A DNA stretch of 64,000 nt from NCBI RefSeq assembly GCF_018687715.1, contig NC_056752.1:52732653-52796652 (forward strand), in the 5' to 3' direction. The translations under genes were made by a program, and so were the position numbers. Positions 37,401 to 49,700 of the stretch are shown one piece after another. The first letter of the stretch is position 1. Each line of letters opens with the position of its first letter. The DNA comes from Carya illinoinensis. Its lineage: Eukaryota > Streptophyta > Magnoliopsida > Fagales > Juglandaceae. The notes under the pieces are model-generated. The model was not told where the DNA came from, ran no database searches, and saw nothing but the letters and a program-made list of their open reading frames with translations.

Positions 37401-39283
37401 AAAAAAATAAAAAGACTTAACAGTTCTATTCCTGAAAGATTTTGAGGAAGTGTGCGTGTGTATACATATCATATATGAAGGCCATGCCTGGATAATCATC
37501 TTTTATTTCTCCACCCATCCAACCATTTATTTTTAACAAAACAAGTTCCTGATTATCATGATATTTCAATGTCAAAATCCGAATGCTATGATGATGATGA
37601 TGATGAAGCATTTTAGCCCAGACGCGGCCCCCAGATGAAACAAAGTTCATGGTCCTTTTCTGTTTCCATTGGAAATTATAGTGAAGGGAACCATTTCCTA
37701 CCTCCACTAGTGAAAAGAATTACCCCGCGAGAGAGTTATAATATCAAGCTTGCGTATTGGTAACATCACTCAGCACTATGCCTACCTTTTCTGCACAACT
37801 TTCCAATCCGCACAATTCACGCGCCAACTGCCTCTCCAATCGTTTTCATGGCTTACACTCAAAACTTCCCCTGCCATTTCCTTCATCTTGGCCAGACTCT
37901 GTTTCAATATTTCAATTCTGCCATTACACTTTTACCATGGCTGTCTTCATCCTTTTCACAACTTGCCTCTTCTCTTTCGGTTTTTGATGCATATCCTACA
38001 TCTAGTTGGAGCTGGAAAACCAGCATTTATTATTAACCAGCTGGACCCCCCACATAGTGGCACCCAAAATGGATCATTGGAATTGGATAGTAAAAGTGTG
38101 ATCTTGAACTCTTGATCTCTTCCTCAAATGGGTATTCATGAAGTCCTTCAAATTATTTTATAATGGGAAGAAATACAATTTTTTTTATGCTGCCAAACGA
38201 CAAGCTTGAGGTTTAATTGGTTTTTTTCTTCTCTTTTTCCAAGTAAGGAGGATCAGTATATTCATAAATGATTTTAATTTGGCATCCAAACACTAGAAGA
38301 GCAGAAAAGTGTAACTTGCTCAAATACCTAGCCAACCTCAACAAGCATGTGGGTGATGTTACTGCTAAAAAGAGAAGGGCAATATGTCAGTGTTGCATTA
38401 GAAATAGTGAATCACAATGTGCACAGTGGTCAACCACCAAGTTTGGGGCTTTCGCAGCCCTACTGGACCTTGATTGATCTTTCACTGTAAAAATGGGTTT
38501 TGGTGAGAATCCATTTTGGTGGTCCTAACTCAAGTAATGCCATACACGACACATACTTGATTTGACTCATTGCCCTTTACACTTGATGAATGATTCTACT
38601 AGTAAAATTACCATGAAGTAGGCAACAAACTCGTGTTTGGCAAATGTTTTTTCCAGATCTGAAGCATGTAAAAACCTCACTTTACGTAATTAATTCTGTG
38701 TGTGATTCACAAATAACAGACTTATTCTGATATTGTTGTTCTTACTTACTAATATTCATTGATATTTCTTTAGTTTTTTGTTTTCTTCCTTTCTGTCATA
38801 CTTCAATTGTCAAATCTGTGCTTGACCTTAAAACAAATTTGGTGAAGATCTAAACCGGTCCAAGATCAGTGACTAAGAGTTACTGAGGTAGCAATATCAT
38901 GATCAACTGTTTAATGAAAGCAAAGCGAATAATAATTATGTGGGGAAGGTTTATGATCTTACTTGCATGTTATAAATTCCAACAATCGCCAATCTGTTTT
39001 GACTCCCACAACTCTGCACGAGTCGACCCTCAAGTTTGTAGAAGGCTATGATTACTTCAATTAGGAGGTCATGACCCAGTTGTCGTGAACTCAGTCCAGC
39101 TGAGACAACAAAAATCAACTGGATGGGGTCCAAAGAGAGAGAGAGAGTCCCTTTTCTGTAATATCTGAAACATGACGAGGGTATTTCTATAACCGTTTCC
39201 TTTAAATATAACACATTTTGCTCCTAGAACTCTCCACTTGGAAAACCTCCAGTAAACCAGGATTTGGTTCAATAAACAAAACC
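34435..39283. other. Intergenic region between uS15m and the PADRE gene
   Basis: About 4.8 kb without a supported gene. It contains a CA repeat (about 34888-34906), AT-rich fold-back DNA (35636-35880) and a poly-A stretch near 36970. Small open frames at 37426-38115 show no domain. An AT-rich TTTAAATATA at 39201-39210 could serve as the TATA element of the PADRE gene. Confidence 0.55.
35636..35775. mobile_element. Fold-back MITE-like element, same family as 14681-14864
   Basis: The left arm (TTTTTCATTTTTATCATTTT) is mirrored by GGATAAAAATGATAAATTACA on the right, around an AT centre near 35700. The arms resemble those of the element at 14681-14864. A further AT-rich inverted structure follows to about 35890. 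Confidence 0.4.
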
Positions 39284-39763
39284 ATGGGAAATAGCTTCGT
39301 TCTGCAAACAAAAGCTATCAAGATCATGAAAACAGATGGGAAAGTTCTCAGATACAAAGCCCCCATGAAAGTCCAACAAGTCTTGTCTGAGTTTCCTGGC
39401 CATGCAATATCTGACACCCTTCCTGTTCTCCGGCATCTCAAACCAGAAACCAAACTGCTCAGAGATCATGTATACCATCTAGTACCTCTTCCCTTGCCAT
39501 CACCGAAAGTTGGGAAGAAGAAAAAGGTGAGGTTTGCAAATCCAGAGGGGGAAGAAGTGCAAGAAAGTGGGGTGGTCAGGATTAAACTGATCATTACCAA
39601 GAAAGAGCTGCTCGAGATACTAGAGAAAGGAGTCGATTCTGTTGGTGAGAAGGTTTCTCAACTTCAGAGTAAAAGCTGCACAGGCGGGGCAGGTGAATAC
39701 GCGGGTGATAACAACTGTAGAGGGTGGATGCCTGACTTAGAAAGCATACCTGAAGCAAGCTAG
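39284..39763 (+). CDS. PADRE (DUF4228) domain protein, 159 residues
   Basis: A single-exon gene. I chose the ATG at 39284 (AACCATGGG, strong context) because it places Gly at position 2. Such MGNS starts are common in this family and suggest N-myristoylation (inference). Residues 1-70 carry the PADRE core: a beta strand with KIMKTDGKVLRYKAPMKVQQVL, then SDTLPVLRHLKPETKLLRDHVYHLVPLP (only landmarks given). A KKKKVRF basic patch follows, then a short helix. The protein ends GWMPDLESIPEAS, the family's tryptophan-containing tail. PADRE genes are often induced by pathogens or stress in Arabidopsis. The biochemical role is unknown. Confidence 0.85.
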   Translation: MGNSFVLQTKAIKIMKTDGKVLRYKAPMKVQQVLSEFPGHAISDTLPVLRHLKPETKLLRDHVYHLVPLPLPSPKVGKKKKVRFANPEGEEVQESGVVRIKLIITKKELLEILEKGVDSVGEKVSQLQSKSCTGGAGEYAGDNNCRGWMPDLESIPEAS

Positions 39764-42581
39764 CCAGCAAAAGTACAAGCATATATATTACCTCACCACT
39801 GAAAAAAGAGAAAAGAGTTCTATTTTTGGTTTAACATACAAAATCAAACATGTAGCCATGAAAGAAATAGTTTAGTTCTTCTCATCAGCTGTGCTTGTGA
39901 TAGACTTGAGTTTTTTTTACCTGCACACTGATCATTAAAAAACTTGCAGCTAATATATAAGCAAACAAGAGTAGAGTCCATCTACTTCAACACCTCCTCC
40001 TATCCCTGTGTTGATCACGTACCATATAGAAACACCTATTTCCTCTTTAAAGGCCTAATAGAAGGAGTATGGTAACTCCTTATAAAGTCCAGGATTAGTT
40101 TATTCCTAAGCAGTGGGAGACTTCTCAATACGTTCCCTCACGTGTGGGCCTGTATTTCTGATACCGTTATCGTGGATAGCTCGCTGGAGCCCATCATGAT
40201 TAGCTTGCTTTGATATCATATAGAAACACAAATTTCTCTCTTTAAAAGGCGTAATAGGAAAAGTATGATAACTCCTCGTAAAATTCAGGATAAGTTTGTT
40301 CTTAAACCGTGTGGAACTTCTCAATATACCAGCTCACAAATATGGTGTAGCAAGGAAGGCGTAACAAAATCACATAGCAATTAAGATTATGATTAACACA
40401 AGGATGCTAATCTCGGATTAAAGCTTTAATTAAAAACCCCAGAAAATCTTTTGCCAACAAGCATGACAGTATCACAACGTTCATTTTAGTACGTAGCCTT
40501 GTTCTAAATACCAAATTGGGGCATGCCATATGCGAAGAGAGCTATGTGGCAACACTTGCGAGCCCCTTCAGCTCACGACCTCACTTTGCCATTCACTAAA
40601 ATAAGTGTAAAGAAAGCACCATATGTTTCTGCTATCAATTAAGGAAGTTGGTCCAAGTTCTACTTTCTGAAGAGAGATCCTGTTTTTCCAAGCTTTATTT
40701 TTTATTTTTAATTAATCTCATTTATCTCAAGAATCTGCTAATATATCCAATGTCACGATTGATAACTACCGGATTATGTCCTACCATGAAAGCACTTTCT
40801 TCTTATATGTTTGAGATGGAGCCTCAGCCCTACATCAATAATAATGACTACTTATGTTTATGATTCGCACCCATAATTATTATCATTATGGACGTGCTGA
40901 TATTGTTCTCATCATGACAGCAGTGGTGCATTTACCATGATTACCAGGCACTTGATGTCTAAATGGATGGGAGTAGACTTATACAGTAAAAGTGCGCATT
41001 TTTTGGCATAGAAGACTAAAACGAATGCAGCCTTTGACTCTTTGTTGGGTTCTATGAATGCATCATGGTGGCTCGTTCCACACGGTCGTTTCCCATTATC
41101 TTTTAAAAGGCACTAAACTCTGTTCTGTTTTGCAGTATTCAGTAAGAGATATTTTGTAAATCTTATGAACGCAAGAAACAAATTTAAGCCTTTATAATTT
41201 TACTTTTCTAGCATCCTAAGATGAGTATTAAATAAAATAGTGTATAATAAATTAGAGAGTTTCTGATTGCATAAATAAACCGCTATGAATCAACTGGATG
41301 CTTCAAGAACTAAATTACAAAGCCATGACCCCCAAAAAAGAAAATCTTCATTATTTTACTATTTGCAGTCTCCACGCGATTGTGCAGTGTCAAAATCCTG
41401 CTGCATCATCCTTGAAACAAAATTACGTGGAACACAACTCAAGAACAAGTTGGTTTAATATTGCAGTGACATGACTTCCGGGAATCCCACTCAATGACTC
41501 TTCCCAATTGGTTTAATATTTCATCCAAGCAATGGTGCTTTCTCCGAAAAAAACATGTTGCTTTCCGCGGAATGAATATCATTCGTTTGGGAAATAAAGT
41601 GGGCCGACATCTTTTATTATGTTCATTTCTTCTGGTTTCATACTAGCGCACTAGAGGCCCTGCTTTTGGGAATAGAGTCTATCAATGGACATCTAACAGG
41701 ATACTCCAGTACAGGAAACAGAAAACTCGGTTAGATTTTTCTCCTTGCTTGCTGCGTGCCGCTGCTTGATTGGTTTTCATTGTGTTCTGTCAGGGGTTGG
41801 AATTTCCATTTAATGCCGTTGCCTCTGCACTAAACCAGTTGTAACAACTCTAGCCTATCTCATCCTTTTACCCACTGACAACAGGGACAATCGCTCTTTC
41901 TGACATGGAAAAATCTGTGGAAAGATCGGAGAAATGAGGAAGGAGAACTAGGAGGACAAATAATTAATTTAACAGTGCTCTATAGATTTCAGTGGGTGGT
42001 TAATAAATATTCAAAGAAGTCCACTATGTTTAACCCACTATGTTTAACATGCCCACCATGAATGTAGCGGTTGACTGGGGTGCCATTGTTTCGTGTATTG
42101 CCTTGGGACTTTGCTTTCATAATTCACCCATTAAAATTCTTTGTTTTAATCCGCATTTATTTGATTACTCAAGTGACAAAAGGTAGCAAAAGAAAGGGAA
42201 AATGTAAGCATGTGAACCATGACTTGGTTGCTTTCTCTCATTTTCTAACTTTAATTCATCAACGTTTTTAATGTTGATATCCCAATTTTATGTAGATTAC
42301 TACATTCCCTATTAAACAGAAGACCACTCAGCACTGAATTACTTCAAAACATTCTTTAACATTGGCTATAAACAGCAAGTGTTGTATCGACAAAATTAGA
42401 GTAGTGGGATAACAAAATCTAGCATGAAGAATGACATTTCTCTTAAAATTAAGAGTCTGCTGATACAAAAACAAATTACAATTCACACAACGTTTATTTT
42501 CAACTAATTCCGTGCAGAAGTTAACTGAAGGGAGCTGTAAAATGATTGAATATCCGAGGGACACTTTCCAGGTCCTTTATG
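39764..42581. other. Intergenic region between the PADRE and F-box genes
   Basis: About 2.8 kb with a TRIM-like element at 40025-40326. The rest (40330-42580) is AT-rich, with only short open frames and no domain I can support. A direct repeat CACTATGTTTAAC occurs near 42018-42045. Confidence 0.55.
40025..40326 (-). mobile_element. TRIM-like miniature LTR retrotransposon, 302 bp, antisense
   Basis: Two direct repeats of about 106-108 bp (40025-40130 and 40219-40326), roughly 75-80 percent alike by eye, surround an 88-bp interior. A perfect 5-bp target duplication, TACCA, lies at 40020-40024 and 40327-40331. On the minus strand the right repeat is followed by TGATATCAAAGC (40218-40207), matching the initiator-tRNA primer site TGGTATCAGAGC at 10 of 12 bases. 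GTGAGGGAACG before the other repeat could be the polypurine tract. There is no coding capacity. Both repeats have TA...TA ends instead of TG...CA. Confidence 0.75.
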
Positions 42582-44327
42582 CTAGTCCTCCCCAACAAAA
42601 CAGCCGTGACGCAAGAACAGATTCCTTAGCCTTTCGGTAGAAAGAAAACCACCAGAAGGCAGAGTTATTTTTCTTAATGATGGCCTTGAAAACACCATCC
42701 ACGCAATCTCTATATTCACATTATCGCACCATTTCAGATTTATCTCCCTTAATCCTCTGCAGTTCTTCAGTACTTGCTTCACCCCTTTATCCGTCACACT
42801 CAGGCAGCCCGCCAATTCCAAACGTCGTAGCCTGCAACTTCTCTTTCCGATCATAGCCAAAGCATCATCATTAATCCCTGATCCTTTTGCACTTAGTTCC
42901 TCCAACTCGGAGAGTTCGAAGTCTATCATGAACTCCTTAATCCCTCTACATTGGTTTATCTCCAAATGCCTGATCTCCCTGCAACTCTTAAAAATTTCTG
43001 AAATGCTTTCTCCTGTGATTTCCCAACAAGAACTTAGGTCGAGGACTTGTAAACTAGGGCAAACAGTAACCAAAGTTTTGATACTCTCATTTCCTAATTT
43101 ACCATTTTGAGCCAAGTTTAGAGCCTTGACGCGAGGGTTCACCACAAAATCCGTAGTAAGATCTTCCTTCCCTATATTTGTTCTCTCCATTTTGACTTCA
43201 TTCAGTAGATGACACATTTTCATGATGGTAAAGAAGGTCGAATTTGTGAGCTTAGAACATTTACTGAGATTTATTGAGGTTAACTTGGAGAAAGAGTCGG
43301 ATAACTCCATTATGTTCTGGTCTGTGAGAAAACTTACTCCTTCAAGGTTTAACAAACTAAGACTCCGGTACTTTTTCAACAGCAAAGAGAAGCCGGCAAA
43401 CGTGAAACCGTGGCAATGGGCAAGAGTGAGCTTATTTAGTGGGAGACATGCTTCTACAATTGAATAAAGCAGTTCATCCGGAACAAATGAGTTTGACAAA
43501 TCAATATCTCCCAAAGCTTTAGCGTATAGAAAAGATTCTACGAAACCAACCTCCATTGAAGGCAACCCGATTTCATTTACCGATATGGACCTCAATTCAC
43601 GACTATAACGAATCGCGAAAGCAATAGCATTTGGGGTTATGCAAGTGCAGTCTCGGACCGCGATTTCTCTGATTAAGGTACAATTGGATGACAGAGCGAT
43701 TAGTGATTGATTGGTAATGAACTGGTTACCTGAAAGGTCGATCTTGATCAGGTTCTTAAGCTTCAATGTCAAGGCAGAAACCCCCAAGTCAGTCACAGGC
43801 CCCGAAATTCTCCCGAAATTATCCAGCTCATTTGAGGAGTAGCAATCTTTATGCTCAGGATAGCTAATATCAAGTTCTTCCAGATTTGGAAACGATGATG
43901 CTATAGTAAACAGATGGATGTCCTGCAATAAGCCTATCTTGGAGCAATTCAGACTTCTCAAGTTCTTCATATTCGAACCCAATTCTCTCAACCCATCGAG
44001 GGGAAGATTCTTCTGATTGGAAAGATGGAGAGCTTCTAGGTCCAACGATTCCAACCCGGATATTGCAATCTGATTAAGAAGGCCTTCGAGGTCTCCATGA
44101 AAGTCACGAAGTTCTATCTTGCGGAGACGACGGAATCTTCGCAGGAGTCGAGGAAGGAAAAGAATTGTCTGGTCGGTGACAGTGAGGATGACTCGAAGTT
44201 GATTGGAGATGGCAAGGAACTGCCTGCAGACCAAAGATAGCGATTCGAAGTGACGATGGTGGTCGACGAAAGAGAACACGAGTTCCCAACATTCTTCGGG
44301 AAGATGTACGGGGGTTTTCTCTGACAT
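42582..44327 (-). CDS. F-box/LRR protein (SCF ubiquitin-ligase adaptor), 581 residues
   Basis: A single exon on the minus strand. The F-box is at residues 8-45 (HLPEECWELVFSFVDH... and LVCRQFLAIS) and would bind SKP1/ASK in an SCF E3 complex. About 17-18 cysteine-containing-type leucine-rich repeats follow, for example LRSLNCSKIGLL, LTSINLSKCSKLT, LQVLDLSSCWEIT, LRRLELAGCLSVTDKGV and LREINLKWCDNV, which would select the substrate. I chose the ATG at 44327 because it lies seven residues before the F-box. An in-frame ATG at 44456 would add 43 hydrophobic residues that look like 5' UTR. From memory it matches the RNI-like locus At1g80630. The substrate is unknown. Confidence 0.9.
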   Translation of the reverse strand: MSEKTPVHLPEECWELVFSFVDHHRHFESLSLVCRQFLAISNQLRVILTVTDQTILFLPRLLRRFRRLRKIELRDFHGDLEGLLNQIAISGLESLDLEALHLSNQKNLPLDGLRELGSNMKNLRSLNCSKIGLLQDIHLFTIASSFPNLEELDISYPEHKDCYSSNELDNFGRISGPVTDLGVSALTLKLKNLIKIDLSGNQFITNQSLIALSSNCTLIREIAVRDCTCITPNAIAFAIRYSRELRSISVNEIGLPSMEVGFVESFLYAKALGDIDLSNSFVPDELLYSIVEACLPLNKLTLAHCHGFTFAGFSLLLKKYRSLSLLNLEGVSFLTDQNIMELSDSFSKLTSINLSKCSKLTNSTFFTIMKMCHLLNEVKMERTNIGKEDLTTDFVVNPRVKALNLAQNGKLGNESIKTLVTVCPSLQVLDLSSCWEITGESISEIFKSCREIRHLEINQCRGIKEFMIDFELSELEELSAKGSGINDDALAMIGKRSCRLRRLELAGCLSVTDKGVKQVLKNCRGLREINLKWCDNVNIEIAWMVFSRPSLRKITLPSGGFLSTERLRNLFLRHGCFVGED

Positions 44328-46779
44328 CGATTTCGGTTGGAGGAACAGGAAGGAATGAAAAAGGGAGAGATGAGTAAAGTTGTTTCGGTAGAGCAGATCT
44401 TGAGATCCGTGGATAGATCCGAGTTTTGAAAAAAAAGGGAAAAGCAAACAGTTCATTTTACCTTTCTTGTGGGTTACAGTTTTAAATTTTGAATTTTAAA
44501 TTTTAAGGTTGTTGTTGAATTAAGTTTTAAATAATAATATTTTGTGAGTTTTTTTATTTTAATATTTTAAAATTGAGATAAGTTTAATTTTTAAGAGTTC
44601 AGTATTAATTTTTAACTCTGGCCATGCTGACATGTACAACATGTTGGATTAAGTGAAAAAAGAATAATAATAATAATAATAATAATAATAAGGGCAAAAA
44701 CGTGACATTATCTTCATTCATTCTATGTCAAATGTAGAGATATGTCAAACAACAACCTAACAAGAGACATTCCTGTTAATGATTCATTTTCATTATTTAG
44801 TTAATTGCATGTCATTTGTCTATTTTTATTCGTAGCATTCTTTGATTGTTGATCCAAATTCTTTGGTTAACTTTTGTTGTTCCATTTTGCACTTTTGCAA
44901 ATTATCAACTCGTCTTCAATTTATCAGTTGCTATAGATAAATAAATGGTTCTGCTGGGAATTTTTGGCAAAATGATCAAACCAGTACAATCATTGACGAC
45001 AATTAGGATGTTCATGCAGCCAACGTAAGATGAAAATAGGGTGAACAGTCAACATAAGAGGATAATAGGGAGAAAATGCCTCGAGAAGGAACGAGCCATT
45101 AGGGAGACAAACCACTCTTAAGTAGGCAAATAAATTCCAAACCAGATCAACGAAGAAGAATTTGAGGAAAAGACTCAACTCTGTAACTATGCACATTGAA
45201 GAAGCCGTCGTCGTAATCACAGAAAATCCCAAACCCAGATCTAGGCAACTACATATAGTGAAGAAGTCGCCGCAGTCATCGTGGTCGCCGCAGTTTGAGG
45301 TCGTTGCCATCGAGTGACCAAGGATGGGTCGTTGCTTAACTAGTGATAAATATGGAATTTTCATATATAATGTGAAATGATATGTACACGACACTTTCAT
45401 GTAAAATTCTATTTAAATATAGTATATGGTTGCTATTTGCCTTGGAGATGAGCTGTATATAGATGTAAACATCAAGATTATAGATTTTTTTTTTTTTTTA
45501 AATATATAGATGCGTAAACGCAGTTTGTTTCGCACGTAATACAAAGTTGTATGCATAAATTAATACAACACGTTGTGTGCGCTACCAATGGCTTTTTCCA
45601 CTCGAAATTATATTTTTATTTTGTCAATTTTCAAGGCTCAAAAGGTTCACATGAGGATTGTGATTTTGTCACGTACAGAATAGGTTTTCTTCGATCTTTA
45701 CCCAAAGAACAGCTAAGCTATTTTTGTCAACCATAATAATTAGGCGCCGTACGTATATGCTTTGCATGCTGGTTACAACTTTCAACAGAATATGCTCGTG
45801 TGACTATTTAATTCCCACCAAGTTTGCATTTTTACGATTCGGATTTGACATTTTTCTCCTACGCTTTACCATTTGGGTTTTAAATTTTAGTAATATTATA
45901 TATAATTATGGGTGTATAAGTATCACCCATTTTTTTAAAAAAAAAAACGTAATTTATTATTAAAATTTCATATTTATTTATTTATTTTTAAATTAAATAC
46001 ATTATTTCTACTAATATCATGTCTCTCTAAATTTATCACAGATAACGGTCACGAACTCGGAACTCCTGCACACACTCCTTCTTTCACAGTTTGCCTCTAC
46101 TGTGTCTAGCCACGACAATCCACACGTCTCTAGGTAGGCTGTGTTTGGCCCACACGATTCACGTCCCCTTCCGCTCCTCTCAGGTATCAATGGTTATTTC
46201 AGCATTTCTCAAAACATAAACAAGAATTTTAGGTACAATGACTTTTACTTATTTGCATAGGCAATCATGTCTTTTTTTTTTTCATAAGATTACAAAAGTC
46301 CTGCATGAAATTAATAAATTCGAAGCATGCATGTAGAAATCATTACTCTAATTTTATGATTTAGATTCTTTTTATAGATCTAGATCATTCTAACAAATTT
46401 TCCACGGCGTTTTATGTGCCAGATGATAGTTCGCTGGTCTTCATCTTATTATCATCCTTTTATCGCCATGCCATCTAAGAATTAAAAAGCAAATTATTTT
46501 TCTTTTTTTAATAATTTAATATTACATCAAAAAATTATATATTTTAATTACTATGAATTATACACACACCCACTCTCCACCCGGTAGATAGATACTCATA
46601 AAAGTGCTTTCTTGTTTCCCTCCAGCAGTTTCTTTGTCTTCTTCTGCCAGCAGATAACAAAGATTTTTACATACATTCAACTCGACACAAGCAACAAAGG
46701 AAGTTTCTCAAGAGTCCCAACACAATTTAATACACTCTTGCACGCATTCTCTCTCCCCTCTCTGAGGAGAAAAAGTGGC
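44328..46779. other. Intergenic region between the F-box and kinase genes
   Basis: About 2.4 kb, the promoters of two divergent genes. It contains an AAT/ATA microsatellite (about 44663-44692), AT-rich DNA and poly-A/T runs. A minus-strand open frame at 44990-45400 has no recognisable domain and I do not call it. A stretch at 46040-46190 is GC-richer and may be regulatory. Confidence 0.5.
44663..44692. repeat. Trinucleotide microsatellite (AAT)n
   Basis: About ten uninterrupted AAT units, roughly 210 bp upstream of the longest possible F-box start. Confidence 0.9.
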
Positions 46780-49700
46780 ATGATGAATCTTCTTGGCCTT
46801 CTGCTTCCCATGTGGGTATCGAGCGCCATTTTGTCTACAATCATCATTGATGCCAGATCAGAGCCTGCTAAATCTGCAATTTCGGAGCCTGCTTCTGTTG
46901 CTCAGAGAGAGCCCACTTCTCAATTTTCTCTAAAAATGGAAGCTGAATCTCCAGGTACTTCAACAATGCACAGGGATTTCTGTTTTTGGTCTTTGTGCCA
47001 CCTCAGGAACTTGTGTGGCATGTTCGGTATTTGCTTGTCTATGGGTTTTCATTGGTTCCAATTTTCGAATTCATTCAAACCCCAACTAGAGTGGATATGT
47101 TTTCAGTCTAGATATATTCGATATTTGGGGTTTTGATTTTTGGTTTTAGATATTGTATTTTCGCCCAGTTTGGTTTCTGACAATGCCGTGAAAGGAAGAA
47201 GTATCTCCTGTAAACTTGTATTCCAGCGGGTTTAATCTCTTCTCGTTTTACTTGTGCTCTGTTTGGTTTCTGAGAAAATGTATCGTAAGCAAAAGTTAAA
47301 TTGGTTAGAAATAGGCTGTTTGTTGTTTGATTTTCCCAAAAACCATAAGTTTCACGCTATTGTATTATGTATAATTGTACTTGAAAAAAAAAAAAATATC
47401 TTGCTTTGCTGTGGTTACTTGAGTGTTTCATACAACGAAAAAAATGGGAACAAAATCGGAATATGGAGTTTAAGAGCTAAGTACGCAGTTTCCTCGGGAA
47501 CGAAACGGAAACATGCTACAGTAAGCTAATGTTGTTCTCTAATATTTCAGTACTTATTTCATGGCAGTTGTTTATTGGGTTTGGACTAAAATATCACATT
47601 CACATTTCGCTTCCTTTTCCGATCTCATAATCCCCATGATTGTCTAAACAGAAAACAATATCTTTCCATGTTTATATATGCATATGCACATTTTATATTT
47701 TTATCTTTCCCTTTTGCGCTTTCTAATAACATTTCTGCTTATCAAAAAAACTATTTTGCTGTATTTCTAAATTAGCGTGTTTAGTCATGGTTTTCTCATG
47801 CTAATACCAGGAGTACCAAAGGTTAGAGTAATGCACCACCAAGATTTGAACAAGAGAATTCTTATAGCGATCATTGTTGCTTCCATTCTCCTTGGTGGGA
47901 TTTTGCTGTTTTCAATATGTTGTTGGATCTATAGATGGAAAAACTCGAAGAACTCCAATGAAAAAGGTCGAAAAACCTTAGGTATTGTCTATTTAATGAA
48001 AATTGCATTTGCATTTGCTTTTTTTTTTTTTTTCCTTTGAGATTGATGTTCACATTTTTTCCATTTACCTTGTCTTTCTAATATGATCTGAAGAGGCTGG
48101 AAAACGGATGTCGCAAAGTCCAATGATGGTTAGATTTAATTCCTTGACGATGGTTGATAAGAAAAGTGCGGTAGCTATATTTGATTATCAATCATTAGAA
48201 GCTGCGACAAACAATTTCCATGAAAGTAATGTTATAGGTGAGGGTAGTTCTGGACGTATCTACAAAGCTCGTTTTGATGAAAAATTCCTTGCAGCAGTGA
48301 AGAGAATTGATGGTTTCAGGCTAGGGGTGGAAAGAGAATTTGAAGTAATATTCTCGCTATAATTGATTTGGATATCCATTTGTTGGTTCCTGAACTTTTT
48401 CTTTACGGGTTTCCTCTTAATTGATTACTTGGAATTGCAGAATGAGGTAAATTGCTTGAGCAAAATTCGGCATCAGAATATTATTGAACTACTTGGTTAC
48501 TGCATCAATGGAGAATCAAGGTTTCTTGTTTATGAAATGGTGGAGAAAGCTTCTTTGGAAACTCAACTGCATGGTATATCTTTTTTCTTCATAATTAATT
48601 AAAGCAAAGAATTAAAAGGGACAATATAGCCAAAGAACTTTTGTAAGTCTGCTTGTATTGTATCTGTTTTTTCTCAATGTTGTAGGATCTACTCGGGGAT
48701 CAGGTTTAACATGGAATTTGCGAATGAAAATAGCTGTTGATGTTGCTAGGTAAGTCCACTATGCTCATAACTTGTTTTACTTTATCTTTTCTCCATTTTT
48801 TTATGTTAACATGGTTGTTGTTGTTATAAATGGTGCTAGGGGACTAGAATATCTTCATGAGCATTCCAATCCTCCCGTGGTTCATAGAGACATAAAATCC
48901 TCTAACATTCTTCTGGATTCTAATTACAATGCTAAGGTAAGATCTATAGGTTGTCTGTTTGAAACTGGCATACACGATATTTTGGCTGTATGTGATATTC
49001 AATAGAATGCTTTCTCCTTTAATGAGATTTTCTTGAATCAGCTGTCAGATTTTCTCCTTGCCGTAACTTCTGACACTGAAAGCAAGAACATAAGGCTTTC
49101 AGAAACATCAGGTTATTTGGCCCCGGAGTATCTTGCAGATGGTATGGAGAATTTTCTATGATGTTTAAACTGCATACTAATAAGCATTCGTTTGAATGAT
49201 CTTCATGTTTGTTGCATTTGTCTTCCTTTGAGAGCTCTTCTTTCTGTGGAACTTTTCGAATTTCTGTTCATGCACTCGAATGCTCCATGTTCTGATAAGC
49301 ATAGTGTCTTTATGTTTTGCCTTAAAGAACTAATTTTAGCTTTTTCTTTGTAATTGCCTTGCATATGCATCTATTCACTGCTAACAGACATCACGATCTG
49401 AGTAGCGTATAAACTGCTTAGAATGATCAAGTTAATCACAGTGTGAATTATCTGTGATGATACTAAGGGTAATAATAATTCATAAATTCAGGTAGATGTT
49501 TCTTTTAAATAACATAAACTCCGTCTTTCACTGTCAGTATCATGAAAAAGTTTCTTAGTGCATCCATATACTTAGAATGTATTATTTCCTATGGTTCTAT
49601 CTGTTCCAACTTCCAAGGGTAAAAGTAACGTCGAAAAGAACGGTTTCAATGTTAATATTGTAGGATGGGCTACCGATAAAAAAAGATGTTGTAGGATGGC

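Noticed and set aside
37426..38115. Open frames on both strands
   Set aside because: No recognisable motif, no conserved-looking codon pattern and AT-rich surroundings; likely chance.
44990..45400. Minus-strand open frame of 136 codons
   Set aside because: Composition is hydrophobic and irregular, with no domain, TATA box or splice context.
47735..47775. Another CTTATCAAAAAAA tail in the kinase intron 1
   Set aside because: The flanks do not form a convincing target duplication, so it was not counted with the tail-only insertions.
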